Shown in pieces: positions 56,355 through 64,000 of a DNA stretch of 64,000 nucleotides. The notes below the pieces were generated by a model. The model was not told the origin of the DNA and searched no databases. It saw only the letters and a list, made by a program, of their open reading frames with translations. Each line of letters starts with the position of its first letter. The first letter of the stretch is position 1. This DNA comes from Synergistaceae bacterium. Its GTDB lineage: Bacteria; Synergistota; Synergistia; Synergistales; Aminobacteriaceae. The stretch covers positions 1-64,000 of the forward strand of contig JAFSKV010000001.1 of assembly GCA_017448795.1 (NCBI GenBank), given 5' to 3'. A program made the position numbers and the translations under genes.

Positions 56355-58124
56355 ATGTTCGTGAAAATAGTATGCACAATCGGCCCGGCCTCTGACAATT
56401 TCGACACGCTGAAGGCAATGGCCGAGGCGGGGATGAACGTTGCCCGCCTGAATTTCTCGCACGGTGATTATTCCGGCCATGAAAAGAAGCTCAAGCTGAT
56501 ACGCCGCGTTGAACGTGCTGTGAAGAAGCCTATAGCCGCGCTTCTCGACACAAAAGGCCCTGAAATCCGAACCGGCCACATGAAAGACGGAGAAATCATG
56601 CTTGCACAGGGCGCAAAGGTCATAGTCTCGTCATGTGATGAGGCCTTCGAGGGAACGCCGGAAAGATTCTGGGTCAACTACAAGCTGCTTGCCCGTGAAG
56701 TTACACCCGGACAAAGTATCTTCATCGACGACGGAGCATTGAACCTTGAGGTTGAGTCTGTTGACGGGGACGATGTAACATGCCGCGTAATCGTGGGCGG
56801 TCCTCTGCGCAACACAAAGGGCATCAATCTTCCCGGAGCTGACATAACCCTTCCTGCTCTCAGCGACAAGGACAGACAGGACATAGCCTGGGGCATTCAG
56901 CACGGAATGGAGTACCTTGCCGTATCGTTCGTGAAAACACGTCAAGACATCGTGGAAGTCAGGCGGCTCATTCAGGAATACGGCTCAGGGATGAAGATAC
57001 TGGCCAAGATAGAGACCCGTCAGGCAGTCGACAATATAGCGGAAATTGTGGAAGTTGTTGACGGTGTGATGGTGGCGCGCGGAGATTTAGGGGTTGAGAT
57101 TGCGACAGAAGATGTCCCCCTCGTCCAGAAAAGAATCATAGAAATGTGCCGTGTACGCGGGAAGGCCGTGATCGTCGCAACACAGATGCTCGACTCAATG
57201 ATACGCAATCCCCGCCCGACCCGCGCCGAGGCCTCAGACGTGAGCAATGCAGTACTTGACGGGACAGACGCAGTGATGCTGTCAGGTGAGACAGCAAGCG
57301 GTTCTTACCCCGTCCAAGCTGTGGCGACAATGAGAAGGATTGTTGACCGTGCGGAGAAGGAGCTCCAGATTTGGGGCAACCACAAGAACAATGAGCAGAA
57401 TCCCCTTGAGCTTGAAGGCATCCCCGTCCCCGACGCAGTGTCAGGAGCAGCCGTGTTAATCGCCAAGCAAATCAACGCCCCCGCAATAATCTCACTCTCA
57501 CGTTCCGGCCTAACCGCCAAAATGATAAGCAAGCACCGCCCCGAATGCCCTATATTGGGTCTCACGCCGTCCCAGCAGACATGGAGGGAGCTGGCTTTGT
57601 GGTGGGGTGTCCATCCCGTCAAGCTGTCGGAAATGTCTGACGTTAACGTTGCCGCCCGCGAAGCCGTAACAACCTGTGTCCGTGAAAAGCTGCTGCCTGA
57701 AGGCGAGCTTGTGGTGATAACCGCAGGAGTACCTGTAGGCCGTCCCGGGTCAACAAACGTCGTGGAAGTCCTCACGACAGGGACAATACTTCTCTCAGGA
57801 ACGCCCTTATCCCACAAGAACGCAACAGGAAAAGTCTGCATAGCCCGCACACCCCAAGAAGCCATAGAGAAAGCGACTCCGGGCTGTATTCTCGTTGTTC
57901 GCCAGCTCAGTGAGGAATACCGCCCCGTTCTCGGCAAGGTAGGAGCTGTTCTGTTTGAGAGCGGGCTTCTTTTCTCGGAAGGGAACTCTCTTGCTATGGA
58001 CTATAACCTTCCTTGCATTGTGGGTGTGGCTGATGCTTTCTCTACGCTGATGGATGATGACATAGTGTCTATTGACGGAACGAGGGGGCTTGTTTACCGG
58101 GGAACTGTGAGGCTTGTTGTGTAG
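56355..58124 (+). CDS. pyk: Pyruvate kinase with extra C-terminal PEP-utiliser domain
   Basis: The last step of glycolysis, transferring phosphate from phosphoenolpyruvate to ADP. The 589 residues begin VKIVCTIGPASDNFDTLKAMAEAGMNVARLN. The metal/substrate loop is MVARGDLGVEIATEDVP. KGINLPGADITLPALSDKD marks the B-to-A domain return. After the usual C domain (about residue 470) an extra segment (GCILVVRQLSEEYRPVL, SLAMDYNLPCIVGVADA) resembles the mobile domain of PEP synthase, as in Bacillus pyruvate kinase. A TATAAT at 56305-56310 may mark its promoter. The cdaA ATG follows directly. Confidence 0.95.
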   Translation: MFVKIVCTIGPASDNFDTLKAMAEAGMNVARLNFSHGDYSGHEKKLKLIRRVERAVKKPIAALLDTKGPEIRTGHMKDGEIMLAQGAKVIVSSCDEAFEGTPERFWVNYKLLAREVTPGQSIFIDDGALNLEVESVDGDDVTCRVIVGGPLRNTKGINLPGADITLPALSDKDRQDIAWGIQHGMEYLAVSFVKTRQDIVEVRRLIQEYGSGMKILAKIETRQAVDNIAEIVEVVDGVMVARGDLGVEIATEDVPLVQKRIIEMCRVRGKAVIVATQMLDSMIRNPRPTRAEASDVSNAVLDGTDAVMLSGETASGSYPVQAVATMRRIVDRAEKELQIWGNHKNNEQNPLELEGIPVPDAVSGAAVLIAKQINAPAIISLSRSGLTAKMISKHRPECPILGLTPSQQTWRELALWWGVHPVKLSEMSDVNVAAREAVTTCVREKLLPEGELVVITAGVPVGRPGSTNVVEVLTTGTILLSGTPLSHKNATGKVCIARTPQEAIEKATPGCILVVRQLSEEYRPVLGKVGAVLFESGLLFSEGNSLAMDYNLPCIVGVADAFSTLMDDDIVSIDGTRGLVYRGTVRLVV

Positions 58125-58976
58125 ATGCTGGTGAATCTCGTGAATTTCCGCAGTCTTGCTGACGTTGCCATAGTGTCATTCATCATATACAGGATACTTG
58201 TGCTTCTTGTCGGGACTAGGGCAGTCCAGCTCATAAAGGGGCTGATAATGCTGACGATGCTTCTAGGTGTTGCGATGCTGCTTCATTTCCGTCTGCTAAC
58301 GTGGTTTTTGCGGACGGCACTTCTTGCGCTTGGTGTGGCGATTCCGATTGTGTTTCAGCCTGAGCTGAGGAAGATGCTTGAGGAACTTGGGCGCGGACAG
58401 TCATACCTGATGAAGCGTAGGATGTCGACTGACGAGGCGGAAGCCAGAGTCAGCAACATAACGGGGGCATTGTCATACCTGAAGGCGCACAAGATAGGTG
58501 CGCTTTTGGTGTTGCAGCAGGAGGTAGGGCTAGGCGAGTACACGGAGACAGCAATACCCCTCAAGGCGCAAATCACGCAGGAGCTGTTAATCTCGATATT
58601 CTGGAAGGACAACCCCCTTCATGACGGAGCTGTGATACTCAACAAGCGCGAGCTGATAGCGGGGGGATGTTACCTGCCTCTTGCTGATGCGCCGGAAATT
58701 TCACGCTGGTATGGTACACGCCACAGAGCCGCCCTAGGCATAAGCGAAGTGTCAGACGCAATAGTTATCATAGTCTCAGAGGAACGCGGGGACATATCGC
58801 TTGCTGTGAAGGGCAAACTCTCCAAGAGCATCAAAGACTTTCAGGTTGAACGGCTGCTCAGGCATTATTTTGCGGGCGAGCAGGTGCTGACGGGCTGGAA
58901 GGAATGGAGCAGGCTTCTCACCAGCATATTCTGGGTGAAGAACGCTGAGCAGGATACAGGGGGGCTTGTGAAATGA
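58125..58976 (+). CDS. cdaA: Diadenylate cyclase CdaA
   Basis: Makes c-di-AMP from two ATP. The 283 residues have three N-terminal membrane segments (about 10-75) and a DisA_N catalytic domain with NPLHDGAVI (DGA at 167-169) and GTRHRAALGISE (RHR at 199-201), the two essential motifs. Membrane anchoring and gene order identify CdaA rather than DisA. It is coupled by ATGA to cdaR. Confidence 0.95.
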   Translation: MLVNLVNFRSLADVAIVSFIIYRILVLLVGTRAVQLIKGLIMLTMLLGVAMLLHFRLLTWFLRTALLALGVAIPIVFQPELRKMLEELGRGQSYLMKRRMSTDEAEARVSNITGALSYLKAHKIGALLVLQQEVGLGEYTETAIPLKAQITQELLISIFWKDNPLHDGAVILNKRELIAGGCYLPLADAPEISRWYGTRHRAALGISEVSDAIVIIVSEERGDISLAVKGKLSKSIKDFQVERLLRHYFAGEQVLTGWKEWSRLLTSIFWVKNAEQDTGGLVK

Positions 58977-60214
58977 GGGGAGCAAAGAAGTTTGACCTGA
59001 ACGGAATACTTACATCCCCTTGGGCGTTGTGGACAATATCAATATCTCTTGCTGTTGCTATGTGGGTTTATGTTACAGGGATGGAGGAAAGCGCGTACAT
59101 AACCCGGAAGTTTTCCGCTCCTCTGGAATATAGGGGATTGGACTCACAGTCATTGTTGCGCGGGAAGCTCTCAGAAGTCGACATAGAGATCCGCGGGACA
59201 GAAGCGGCTATGACTATGCTTAACTATGACGCAGTGAAGGCCTATGTTGACGCGCGCAATCTTCTTCCCGGAAAACGCTACACTGTCAGTGTCAACGTTG
59301 AATATCCCAACACGGTTACGCTAGTCTCATGTTTTCCTACGCAGGCGACGCTTGATATAGTGAGGCAGGTTACGCGCCTGATGACGGTTGAGACTGTATT
59401 ACCCCGTGATGTTCCTGAAGGCCAGTACATTGAGGATGTCGAGATAATCCCGAAAGAAGTCGGCGTTAAGGGAGCGGAGGATGACGTGGCCAAAGTAGGA
59501 AGTGTGAGGATAACCCCGACAGTAGACGAGCTGAGGAAGGGAGGAGTCCAGTTAATCCCTTTGAAGATGGAACAGTCCGAGCCTTTTGAGGGAACAGTAA
59601 CGATAGAGCCTGCGCAGGTGAGATTCAGGGGAAGCCTTGTACATGGCCTTCCGAGAAAGAGAGTGCCTGTTACTGTGAGGCTTGCGGGAGTGCTTGACTC
59701 GGATTACGAGGTGAGGGCGGTAACGACGGACCCTTCTGAGGTGCAGATAGAAGGGAGTGCGGAAGCTCTTGCGAAAGTCGAGGCGGTCAACACGGAGATG
59801 ATAGAGATTTCGTCGATGAACTCCGACAGTGTGATAGTTTCACCGCTGAGGCAGCCTGAAGAAGAAGGTGTGTCATTGGTCAGCGCGTCATCAGTGAGGG
59901 TAATAATCCAGCTTAGTGAAGCGCGTGCTGAGAAGATGATACGGAACATTCCCGTTGAGATACGCGGTTCGGAGAATGCGCTTGAATGGTCTAGTGCGCC
60001 TGCGAATGTTACTGTAACGGTAGAGGGCCGTCCGTCATTGATAGAGAGATTTGACGCAGAGACGGCGGGTCTTAAGGCATATGCTGACGCGAGCAATATA
60101 TTCATGACCCCTGTAACGCTGCCAGTGAAGGCAGAAGTTAAGTCTGAGGATTTATTCAGAATAGTGAGGATAGAGCCTCTGAATGTAACAGTGAACAGCA
60201 CGGCAGTACGCTAA
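58973..60214 (+). CDS. cdaR: YbbR-domain regulator of CdaA
   Basis: A 413-residue protein with one N-terminal membrane segment (SPWALWTISISLAVAMWVYV) and four extracytoplasmic YbbR-type repeats, visible as recurring RKVPVTVRLAG-like and VEIRGSENAL-like strands with VTVEG. CdaR homologues bind CdaA and tune c-di-AMP synthesis, and the neighbour downstream is normally glmM. Here a small Sel1 gene and a terminator-like hairpin intervene. Confidence 0.9.
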   Translation: MRGAKKFDLNGILTSPWALWTISISLAVAMWVYVTGMEESAYITRKFSAPLEYRGLDSQSLLRGKLSEVDIEIRGTEAAMTMLNYDAVKAYVDARNLLPGKRYTVSVNVEYPNTVTLVSCFPTQATLDIVRQVTRLMTVETVLPRDVPEGQYIEDVEIIPKEVGVKGAEDDVAKVGSVRITPTVDELRKGGVQLIPLKMEQSEPFEGTVTIEPAQVRFRGSLVHGLPRKRVPVTVRLAGVLDSDYEVRAVTTDPSEVQIEGSAEALAKVEAVNTEMIEISSMNSDSVIVSPLRQPEEEGVSLVSASSVRVIIQLSEARAEKMIRNIPVEIRGSENALEWSSAPANVTVTVEGRPSLIERFDAETAGLKAYADASNIFMTPVTLPVKAEVKSEDLFRIVRIEPLNVTVNSTAVR

Positions 60215-60216
60215 GT

Positions 60217-60258
60217 TATCCCTCCCTTGTGTTGAAGGCATGAGGGGGGGATATTTTT
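60217..60258 (+). terminator. Terminator after cdaR
   Basis: A 10-bp TATCCCTCCC/GGGGGGGATA stem (one G-U pair) with a 17-base loop is followed by TTTTT. Its place just after the cdaR stop suggests that part of the transcription ends before sel1 and glmM. Confidence 0.75.
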
Positions 60259-60276
60259 ACGGGAAGGGGTATTGAG

Positions 60277-60573
60277 TTGCGTGAAATTATCGAAGGCATG
60301 ATCAGGAGCTTCAAGGAAAACTCAGGGGAAGTGCTGGGCGCGGGGCTTGCGTGGTGTGTCGGGTACTTGATATTGAGCAAGCGTGAAGTGATTTTGTCGA
60401 GTATCGGGGATTTTTTCGCATCGCTGTTTTCACTGCTGGGGCTGGGACGCTATTACGACAAGGGCGAAAAGGGGTTGCCGCAGGATTACACGCAGGCTGT
60501 CTACTGGTACAGGAAAGCCACAGAACAGGGCGACAAATCCGCAAAGTGGGTTCTCAAACGTCTTGGAGCGTGA
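60277..60573 (+). CDS. Small protein with one Sel1-like repeat
   Basis: A 98-residue protein starting at TTG with AAGGGG upstream. Residues 18-55 hold one or two hydrophobic stretches (LGAGLAWCVGYLIL, IGDFFASLFSLLGLG). The C-terminal 40 residues form a single Sel1 repeat (YYDKGEKGLPQDYTQAVYWYRKA). Sel1 repeats usually bind other proteins and occur in tandem, so a lone one is unusual. The role next to cdaR/glmM is unknown. Confidence 0.75.
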   Translation: MREIIEGMIRSFKENSGEVLGAGLAWCVGYLILSKREVILSSIGDFFASLFSLLGLGRYYDKGEKGLPQDYTQAVYWYRKATEQGDKSAKWVLKRLGA

Positions 60574-60604
60574 AGCAAGAACAACATGAAAGGAGACACA
60601 AGAA

Positions 60605-61927
60605 TTGAATCGTGAACGAAAACTATTCGGAACAGACGGGGTTCGCGACCTAGCCAACACCGGGAACATGACCCCCGAATTTGCGCTGAGATTGGGGCGG
60701 TCATTCATCCGCTGCACACATGGCCGCAAAATCGTCGTCGGCAGTGATACCCGTCTAAGCGGCAGAATGCTTGAAGGCGCGCTGTGTTCCGGGATGAGCT
60801 CGGAGGGTGCAGAAGTCCACGTTGCCGGAATCATCCCGACGCCCGGCATCAGTTACGCAGTCAAAGCTCTAGGTGCTGACGGGGGGGCGGTGATTTCAGC
60901 GTCCCACAACCCCGCCGAGTACAACGGGATAAAGTTTCTTGGTGCTGACGGCTGCAAGCTCTCTGACGCTGAGGAACTGGCAATCGAGGAAGTATTCTCG
61001 TGTGATGAGCGCAGCACTTTCCCCAACGTCGGCAGGATAATTGACGCTCCCGGCCTCGTGAAGGATTACGCCCTTCATGTCGCCTCCCTGCTGAAACCTG
61101 AAGCAGTGATTGACCGTGCGGCATTCGACTGCGCAAACGGGGCATCGGCAATGAGCGTGCCTGTTCTTGTCGACGCAACGGAATTTTCCCGCCTCAATAC
61201 CCACATATTAGCGCAAGATTTCGACGGTCTCAACATCAACAAGTCTTGCGGAGTAATGCACATGTCCCACCTTACTGACTACGTGAAGGACAAGGGGCTT
61301 GCGTTGGGTTTTGCGTTTGACGGAGATGCTGACAGGGTGCTTGTGTCAGACGGCAAGGGACGGATGATTGACGGGGATATTCTGCTGTGGGTGCTGGGGC
61401 GTTGGCTGAAATCGGCGGGGAACAGCAGGGTTGTTGTTACAGTGATGAGCAACATGGCACTTGAGGCGCATTTTGCTGACGAGGGAATAGAGACTGTGAG
61501 GTGTCCTGTAGGCGACAGGTACGTTCTTGAAGCTATGCGTGAGACTGAGGCAGGATTAGGCGGTGAGCAGTCAGGCCACATAATAGCGTCAAGTTTCACG
61601 TCAACGGGTGATGGTCTGTGTACAGCGATGCTCTTCCTGAACGCCATTCATGATTTGGGTGAAGATGTGTCGACGTTGGTTGACCGTTTCGGGCGTTATC
61701 CGCAGAAGCTGACTAACCTGACGCTGAAGCGGCCGCGTGAAAGTGTGGACATGGCCGCCGTGAACGAGATAGCCGCCGAATATCAGTCGAGGCTTTCAAG
61801 CGGGCGTGTGTTCATACGGACATCGGGGACTGAGCCGCTTTTGAGGATACTTGTTGAGGCACCTGACGCTGAGACGGTTGACGGTTTCACGGCTGAATTG
61901 TCGCTGAGGCTTGAGAAATTTTGCTGA
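60605..61927 (+). CDS. glmM: Phosphoglucosamine mutase
   Basis: Interconverts glucosamine-6- and -1-phosphate for UDP-GlcNAc synthesis. The 440 residues show KLFGTDGVRDLANTG, the phosphoserine loop VISASHNPAEYNGIK (Ser100), the metal-binding DGDADR and the C-terminal phosphate-binding RTSGTEPLLRILVE. The start is TTG, nine bases after AAAGGAG. glmM following cdaA-cdaR is a classic arrangement, since GlmM and CdaA interact in Firmicutes. Confidence 0.95.
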   Translation: MNRERKLFGTDGVRDLANTGNMTPEFALRLGRSFIRCTHGRKIVVGSDTRLSGRMLEGALCSGMSSEGAEVHVAGIIPTPGISYAVKALGADGGAVISASHNPAEYNGIKFLGADGCKLSDAEELAIEEVFSCDERSTFPNVGRIIDAPGLVKDYALHVASLLKPEAVIDRAAFDCANGASAMSVPVLVDATEFSRLNTHILAQDFDGLNINKSCGVMHMSHLTDYVKDKGLALGFAFDGDADRVLVSDGKGRMIDGDILLWVLGRWLKSAGNSRVVVTVMSNMALEAHFADEGIETVRCPVGDRYVLEAMRETEAGLGGEQSGHIIASSFTSTGDGLCTAMLFLNAIHDLGEDVSTLVDRFGRYPQKLTNLTLKRPRESVDMAAVNEIAAEYQSRLSSGRVFIRTSGTEPLLRILVEAPDAETVDGFTAELSLRLEKFC

Positions 61928-61939
61928 GGAGGAATAGTT

Positions 61940-62797
61940 ATGACAGTGAAGAAGTGTTTGTTTCCTGTTGCGGGACTGGGGACGCGTTTTCTTCCCGTAA
62001 CAAAGGAAATCGCGAAGGAAATGCTGCCGCTTGTGAACAGGCCGATAATCTCTTACGGTGTTGAGGAGGCCTTAGCGTCAGGCTGTGAGGATATTGTGAT
62101 GATAACGGGGCGTACGAAGCGATCAATCGAGAATTACTTTGACCGTTCGTTTGAGCTTGAAGAAATCCTGAAGAGCCGCGGCAAACTTGAGCTGTACTAC
62201 AAGATGATCCACATATCGGAGATGGCTGACATCATGTATATCCGCCAGCGTGAACCCCTGGGACTCGGCCATGCTGTAATGTGCGGTGAGCCTGTCTGCA
62301 AGGGCGAGTATTTCGGGGTAATCCTGCCTGATGATGTCTTTGTGGGTGAAGAGCCTGTGCTGTCTCAGCTGGTGAAGGTTCATGAGCGGCTAGGGGGAAG
62401 CGTTGTCGCTCTGGAGGAAGTGAGTGATGAGGATGTCTCACGTTACGGGATAGCGGCGGGAGAAGAGTCAGAGCCTGGGATATTCAGGATTTCGGACATG
62501 GTCGAGAAGCCCAAACTTGCAGATGCTCCCTCACGTTACGCGATAATGGGGCGTTATGTGTTGTCGCCGGAAATTTTCCCGCTGCTGCACACACAGCAGG
62601 CCGGAGCAGGAGGAGAGATTCAGCTTACGGACGCTATAAGGGAGCTTGCGAAGTCTGAGGCAGTGTGGGGGGTTGTGTATCGTGGGAGACGGTTTGACTG
62701 CGGGACACAGAAGGGCTGGCTGAGCGCGAATATACAGCTTGCTCTTGAGGATGAGGATCTGCGGGAAGTAGTGATGAGCATCGTGAAGAGGAACTAG
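61940..62797 (+). CDS. galU: UTP-glucose-1-phosphate uridylyltransferase
   Basis: Makes UDP-glucose. The 285 residues contain the nucleotide-binding VAGLGTRFLPVTKEIAKEMLP (residues 10-30), REPLGLGHAVMCGEP, LPDDVFVGEEP and MVEKPKLADAPSRYAIMGRYVLSPEIF, all typical of GalU. GAGGAATAGTT precedes the ATG. It provides activated sugar for envelope glycans, matching the glmM and dehydratase context. Confidence 0.94.
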   Translation: MTVKKCLFPVAGLGTRFLPVTKEIAKEMLPLVNRPIISYGVEEALASGCEDIVMITGRTKRSIENYFDRSFELEEILKSRGKLELYYKMIHISEMADIMYIRQREPLGLGHAVMCGEPVCKGEYFGVILPDDVFVGEEPVLSQLVKVHERLGGSVVALEEVSDEDVSRYGIAAGEESEPGIFRISDMVEKPKLADAPSRYAIMGRYVLSPEIFPLLHTQQAGAGGEIQLTDAIRELAKSEAVWGVVYRGRRFDCGTQKGWLSANIQLALEDEDLREVVMSIVKRN

Positions 62798-62800
62798 GCC

Positions 62801-63844
62801 ATGAAGAAAGCTGCCATGAATTTGCGTGATAACTGGTATGTTCCTGTCTCAGCGTTGGTGTTGTTCGTGATGCAGGCGGGGCGTTCGCTTACGTCTGTTG
62901 CGGAAATACTTGCTGCGTTTGTTGTGTGGGTGATAATCTGTGCAGTTATTCCGTCGTCTGACTTGCGTAAATCGTCAGCAGAGTCGGGAATCGGCCTCAA
63001 AATATTTTCGGGTCTTACTGCGCTTGGAGTGTGCGTGTATTCAGCTGAGGCGTTGGCGGAAAAGGTCATTGAGCATCCTCAGATATTAGTGCGTCTTCAC
63101 ATGCCGCCCGGAATGTTCTTGTGTGTCTCACTTGCTGTATCACTTCTTGCGTTCTTGTCCGTGTATATGTTCGTGATTTATTTCTGGCGGAGACTTCTGG
63201 GAGTGATAGATTCCGGCGGATTATTGCGTGATGCCGGGCGTTATGAGCTTGCATTCTATGTGTTGATGTTCGCTGTGTCAGCCTCATGGATGACTTTGGT
63301 TTTCCTGCGGACAAATGTCTTCTACGATGCTCCCGGCTACAACGTGGTGTACTCAAGTGATTCATCCGGCCTTGTGATGGGGAATTGCTTTCTCCGTCTC
63401 ACTCATCCAGAGAACGACATAAGACAGCCGTTATTTGCGGTGTTCTCGATTCCGTTTATGGGGCTTCCGTATTTGGCGGGGAAATTATTATCTCTGTTCG
63501 TGGGACATGGGCGGCTTCTCACGGCACTGTTCATGAATGACGTTCAGACAGCGATGCTTCTTGCCGGGATATATATTCTTGGCCGGGCAATGAGGCTCTC
63601 TGAACCGCGGCGGGTATTGTTCGCGGCGTTCTTTGCGTGCAGTTACGTGTACCTTCTCGCGCTGGTCATGATGGAGCAGTATATAGTTGCGTTCTTCTGG
63701 CTGGCAATGGCGGTGTACTCCGTGTGCAATGACTCTTGTGATGACAGGATGATTCTTCACGGAGCGGGCGGAACTCTGACACCGAGTCTATTTGTTACAC
63801 CGTTATACTTATGTGGGTGGGGGCAAAACTACTTAGGAGGATAA
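62801..63844 (+). CDS. Multi-pass membrane protein, apparently frameshifted near its end
   Basis: A 347-residue frame with about nine hydrophobic segments. SSDSSGLVMGNCFLRLTHPENDIRQPLFAVFSIPF, at about residues 186-220, and the later GAGGTLTPSLFV resemble glycosyltransferase-like or DUF6056-type polytopic proteins that start after galU. The family call is uncertain. The frame ends TPLYLCGWGQNYLGG at 63844, but the -1 frame continues without a stop to the window edge, so this stop is probably a frameshift artefact or mutation. Confidence 0.6.
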   Translation: MKKAAMNLRDNWYVPVSALVLFVMQAGRSLTSVAEILAAFVVWVIICAVIPSSDLRKSSAESGIGLKIFSGLTALGVCVYSAEALAEKVIEHPQILVRLHMPPGMFLCVSLAVSLLAFLSVYMFVIYFWRRLLGVIDSGGLLRDAGRYELAFYVLMFAVSASWMTLVFLRTNVFYDAPGYNVVYSSDSSGLVMGNCFLRLTHPENDIRQPLFAVFSIPFMGLPYLAGKLLSLFVGHGRLLTALFMNDVQTAMLLAGIYILGRAMRLSEPRRVLFAAFFACSYVYLLALVMMEQYIVAFFWLAMAVYSVCNDSCDDRMILHGAGGTLTPSLFVTPLYLCGWGQNYLGG

Positions 63845-64000
63845 TCCGGGCTGGTATTGAGTTTGCCGTCCTTGTCTTAGCGTTCAGCAGGGCGGGGCAG
63901 GTCTATCATCTTTTGGAGCGGCTGTCTTTCCTCATCAGATTTTCAGGAGTCGGGGAAAACATCATCTCTTTTGCATCAAGGCTGAACCAGTACAGCGAGT
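63811..64000 (+). pseudogene. Continuation of the 62801 gene in the -1 frame, open to the window edge
   Basis: From about 63790 the -1 frame reads CYTVILMWVGAKLLRRIIRAG and then runs open to base 64000, with a membrane-like stretch followed by AFSRAGQVYHLLERL. It looks like coding sequence, and no other start with a ribosome binding site precedes it. A single-base deletion between about 63780 and 63830, in the sequence or its assembly, would restore one continuous protein with 62801-63844. Homopolymer GGGTGGGGG lies in that stretch. Confidence 0.55.

Larger units (their letters stand above)
14752..61480. repeat. Dispersed 10-base word TTTTGCTGAC / GTCAGCAAAA
   Basis: Perfect copies start at (plus orientation) 14752, 16274, 37995, 39430, 39898, 46312, 47024, 48742, 48863, 50556, 52460 and 61471, and (minus orientation) 15653, 17203, 19661, 23564, 36544 and 50037. 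That is at least 18, whereas about 0.12 would be expected by chance over both strands of 64 kb. The core 8-mer TTGCTGAC occurs roughly 40 times. Copies encode Phe-Ala-Asp, Val-Ser-Lys, Ser-Ala-Lys, Leu-Leu-Thr and Gln-Gln-Lys, and one is intergenic, so codon preference alone does not explain them. Confidence 0.85.

Noticed and set aside
1-64000. tRNA genes, CRISPR arrays, insertion sequences or prophage
   Set aside because: No tRNA T-loop consensus in a cloverleaf, no regular spaced repeats and no transposase or integrase frames were found.

Overview
The window reads as a chromosomal segment of a Synergistota bacterium, probably a gut or rumen Synergistaceae relative. Three secreted proteins end in the Gly-rich, Cys-containing, hydrophobic, basic tail known as the Synerg-CTERM sorting signal. 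A DUF1659/DUF2922 pair, a type III glutamine synthetase and a combined mre/min/rod cluster fit the same assignment. Gene density is high, most genes sit in overlapping or tightly spaced operons, and starts are ATG, GTG and quite often TTG behind strong AGGAGG-type ribosome binding sites. No tRNA, rRNA, CRISPR array, IS element or prophage was seen.

Layout, left to right. 1-1.7 kb: competence genes comEA (cut by the window edge) and a short comEC, convergent with guaB (IMP dehydrogenase) and an exported ankyrin protein. 4.4-10 kb: tadA, recJ, a bifunctional (p)ppGpp synthetase/hydrolase, dtd and a metallo-beta-lactamase-fold hydrolase. 10-17 kb: a cell-shape and division cluster, mreB-mreC-mreD-mrdA-minC-minD-minE-rodA. 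17-21 kb: a B12-binding radical SAM protein, its DUF2344 partner and RNase G. 21-26.4 kb: a CAP/Ig-like Synerg-CTERM protein, then DUF2157 and metG on the minus strand. 26.5-30 kb: a GtrA-like protein, adenine deaminase and a purine permease. 30-34 kb: the DUF1659/DUF2922 pair, glutamine synthetase III and a cation/proton antiporter.

34.2-37.3 kb is an unusual minus-strand operon: a CbiL-like methyltransferase, a nucleoside-recognition-type membrane protein, and a GGDEF protein fused to a PIN/NYN-like nuclease domain. 37.3-47 kb holds a small membrane protein, a HAD phosphatase, a DUF255 protein with a degenerate CxxC site, and two adjacent Synerg-CTERM proteins, one a 1476-residue beta-helix. 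47-47.5 kb has no protein gene but encodes a strongly structured RNA ending in a T run. Then come a short DnaJ, pgsA, a CapD/PglF-type nucleotide-sugar dehydratase and, from 51 kb, dnaX-dnaE-pyk-cdaA-cdaR-sel1-glmM-galU and a membrane protein interrupted by a frameshift near the right edge.

The most unexpected signal is at word level. The 10-mer TTTTGCTGAC (reverse complement GTCAGCAAAA) occurs at least 18 times, against about 0.1 expected in random sequence of this length. It lies in both orientations, in all three reading frames and at transcription terminators. With comEA/comEC in the window, a DNA-uptake-sequence-like role is the leading hypothesis. The structured RNA at 47.2 kb and the GGDEF-PIN operon are the next most interesting items.
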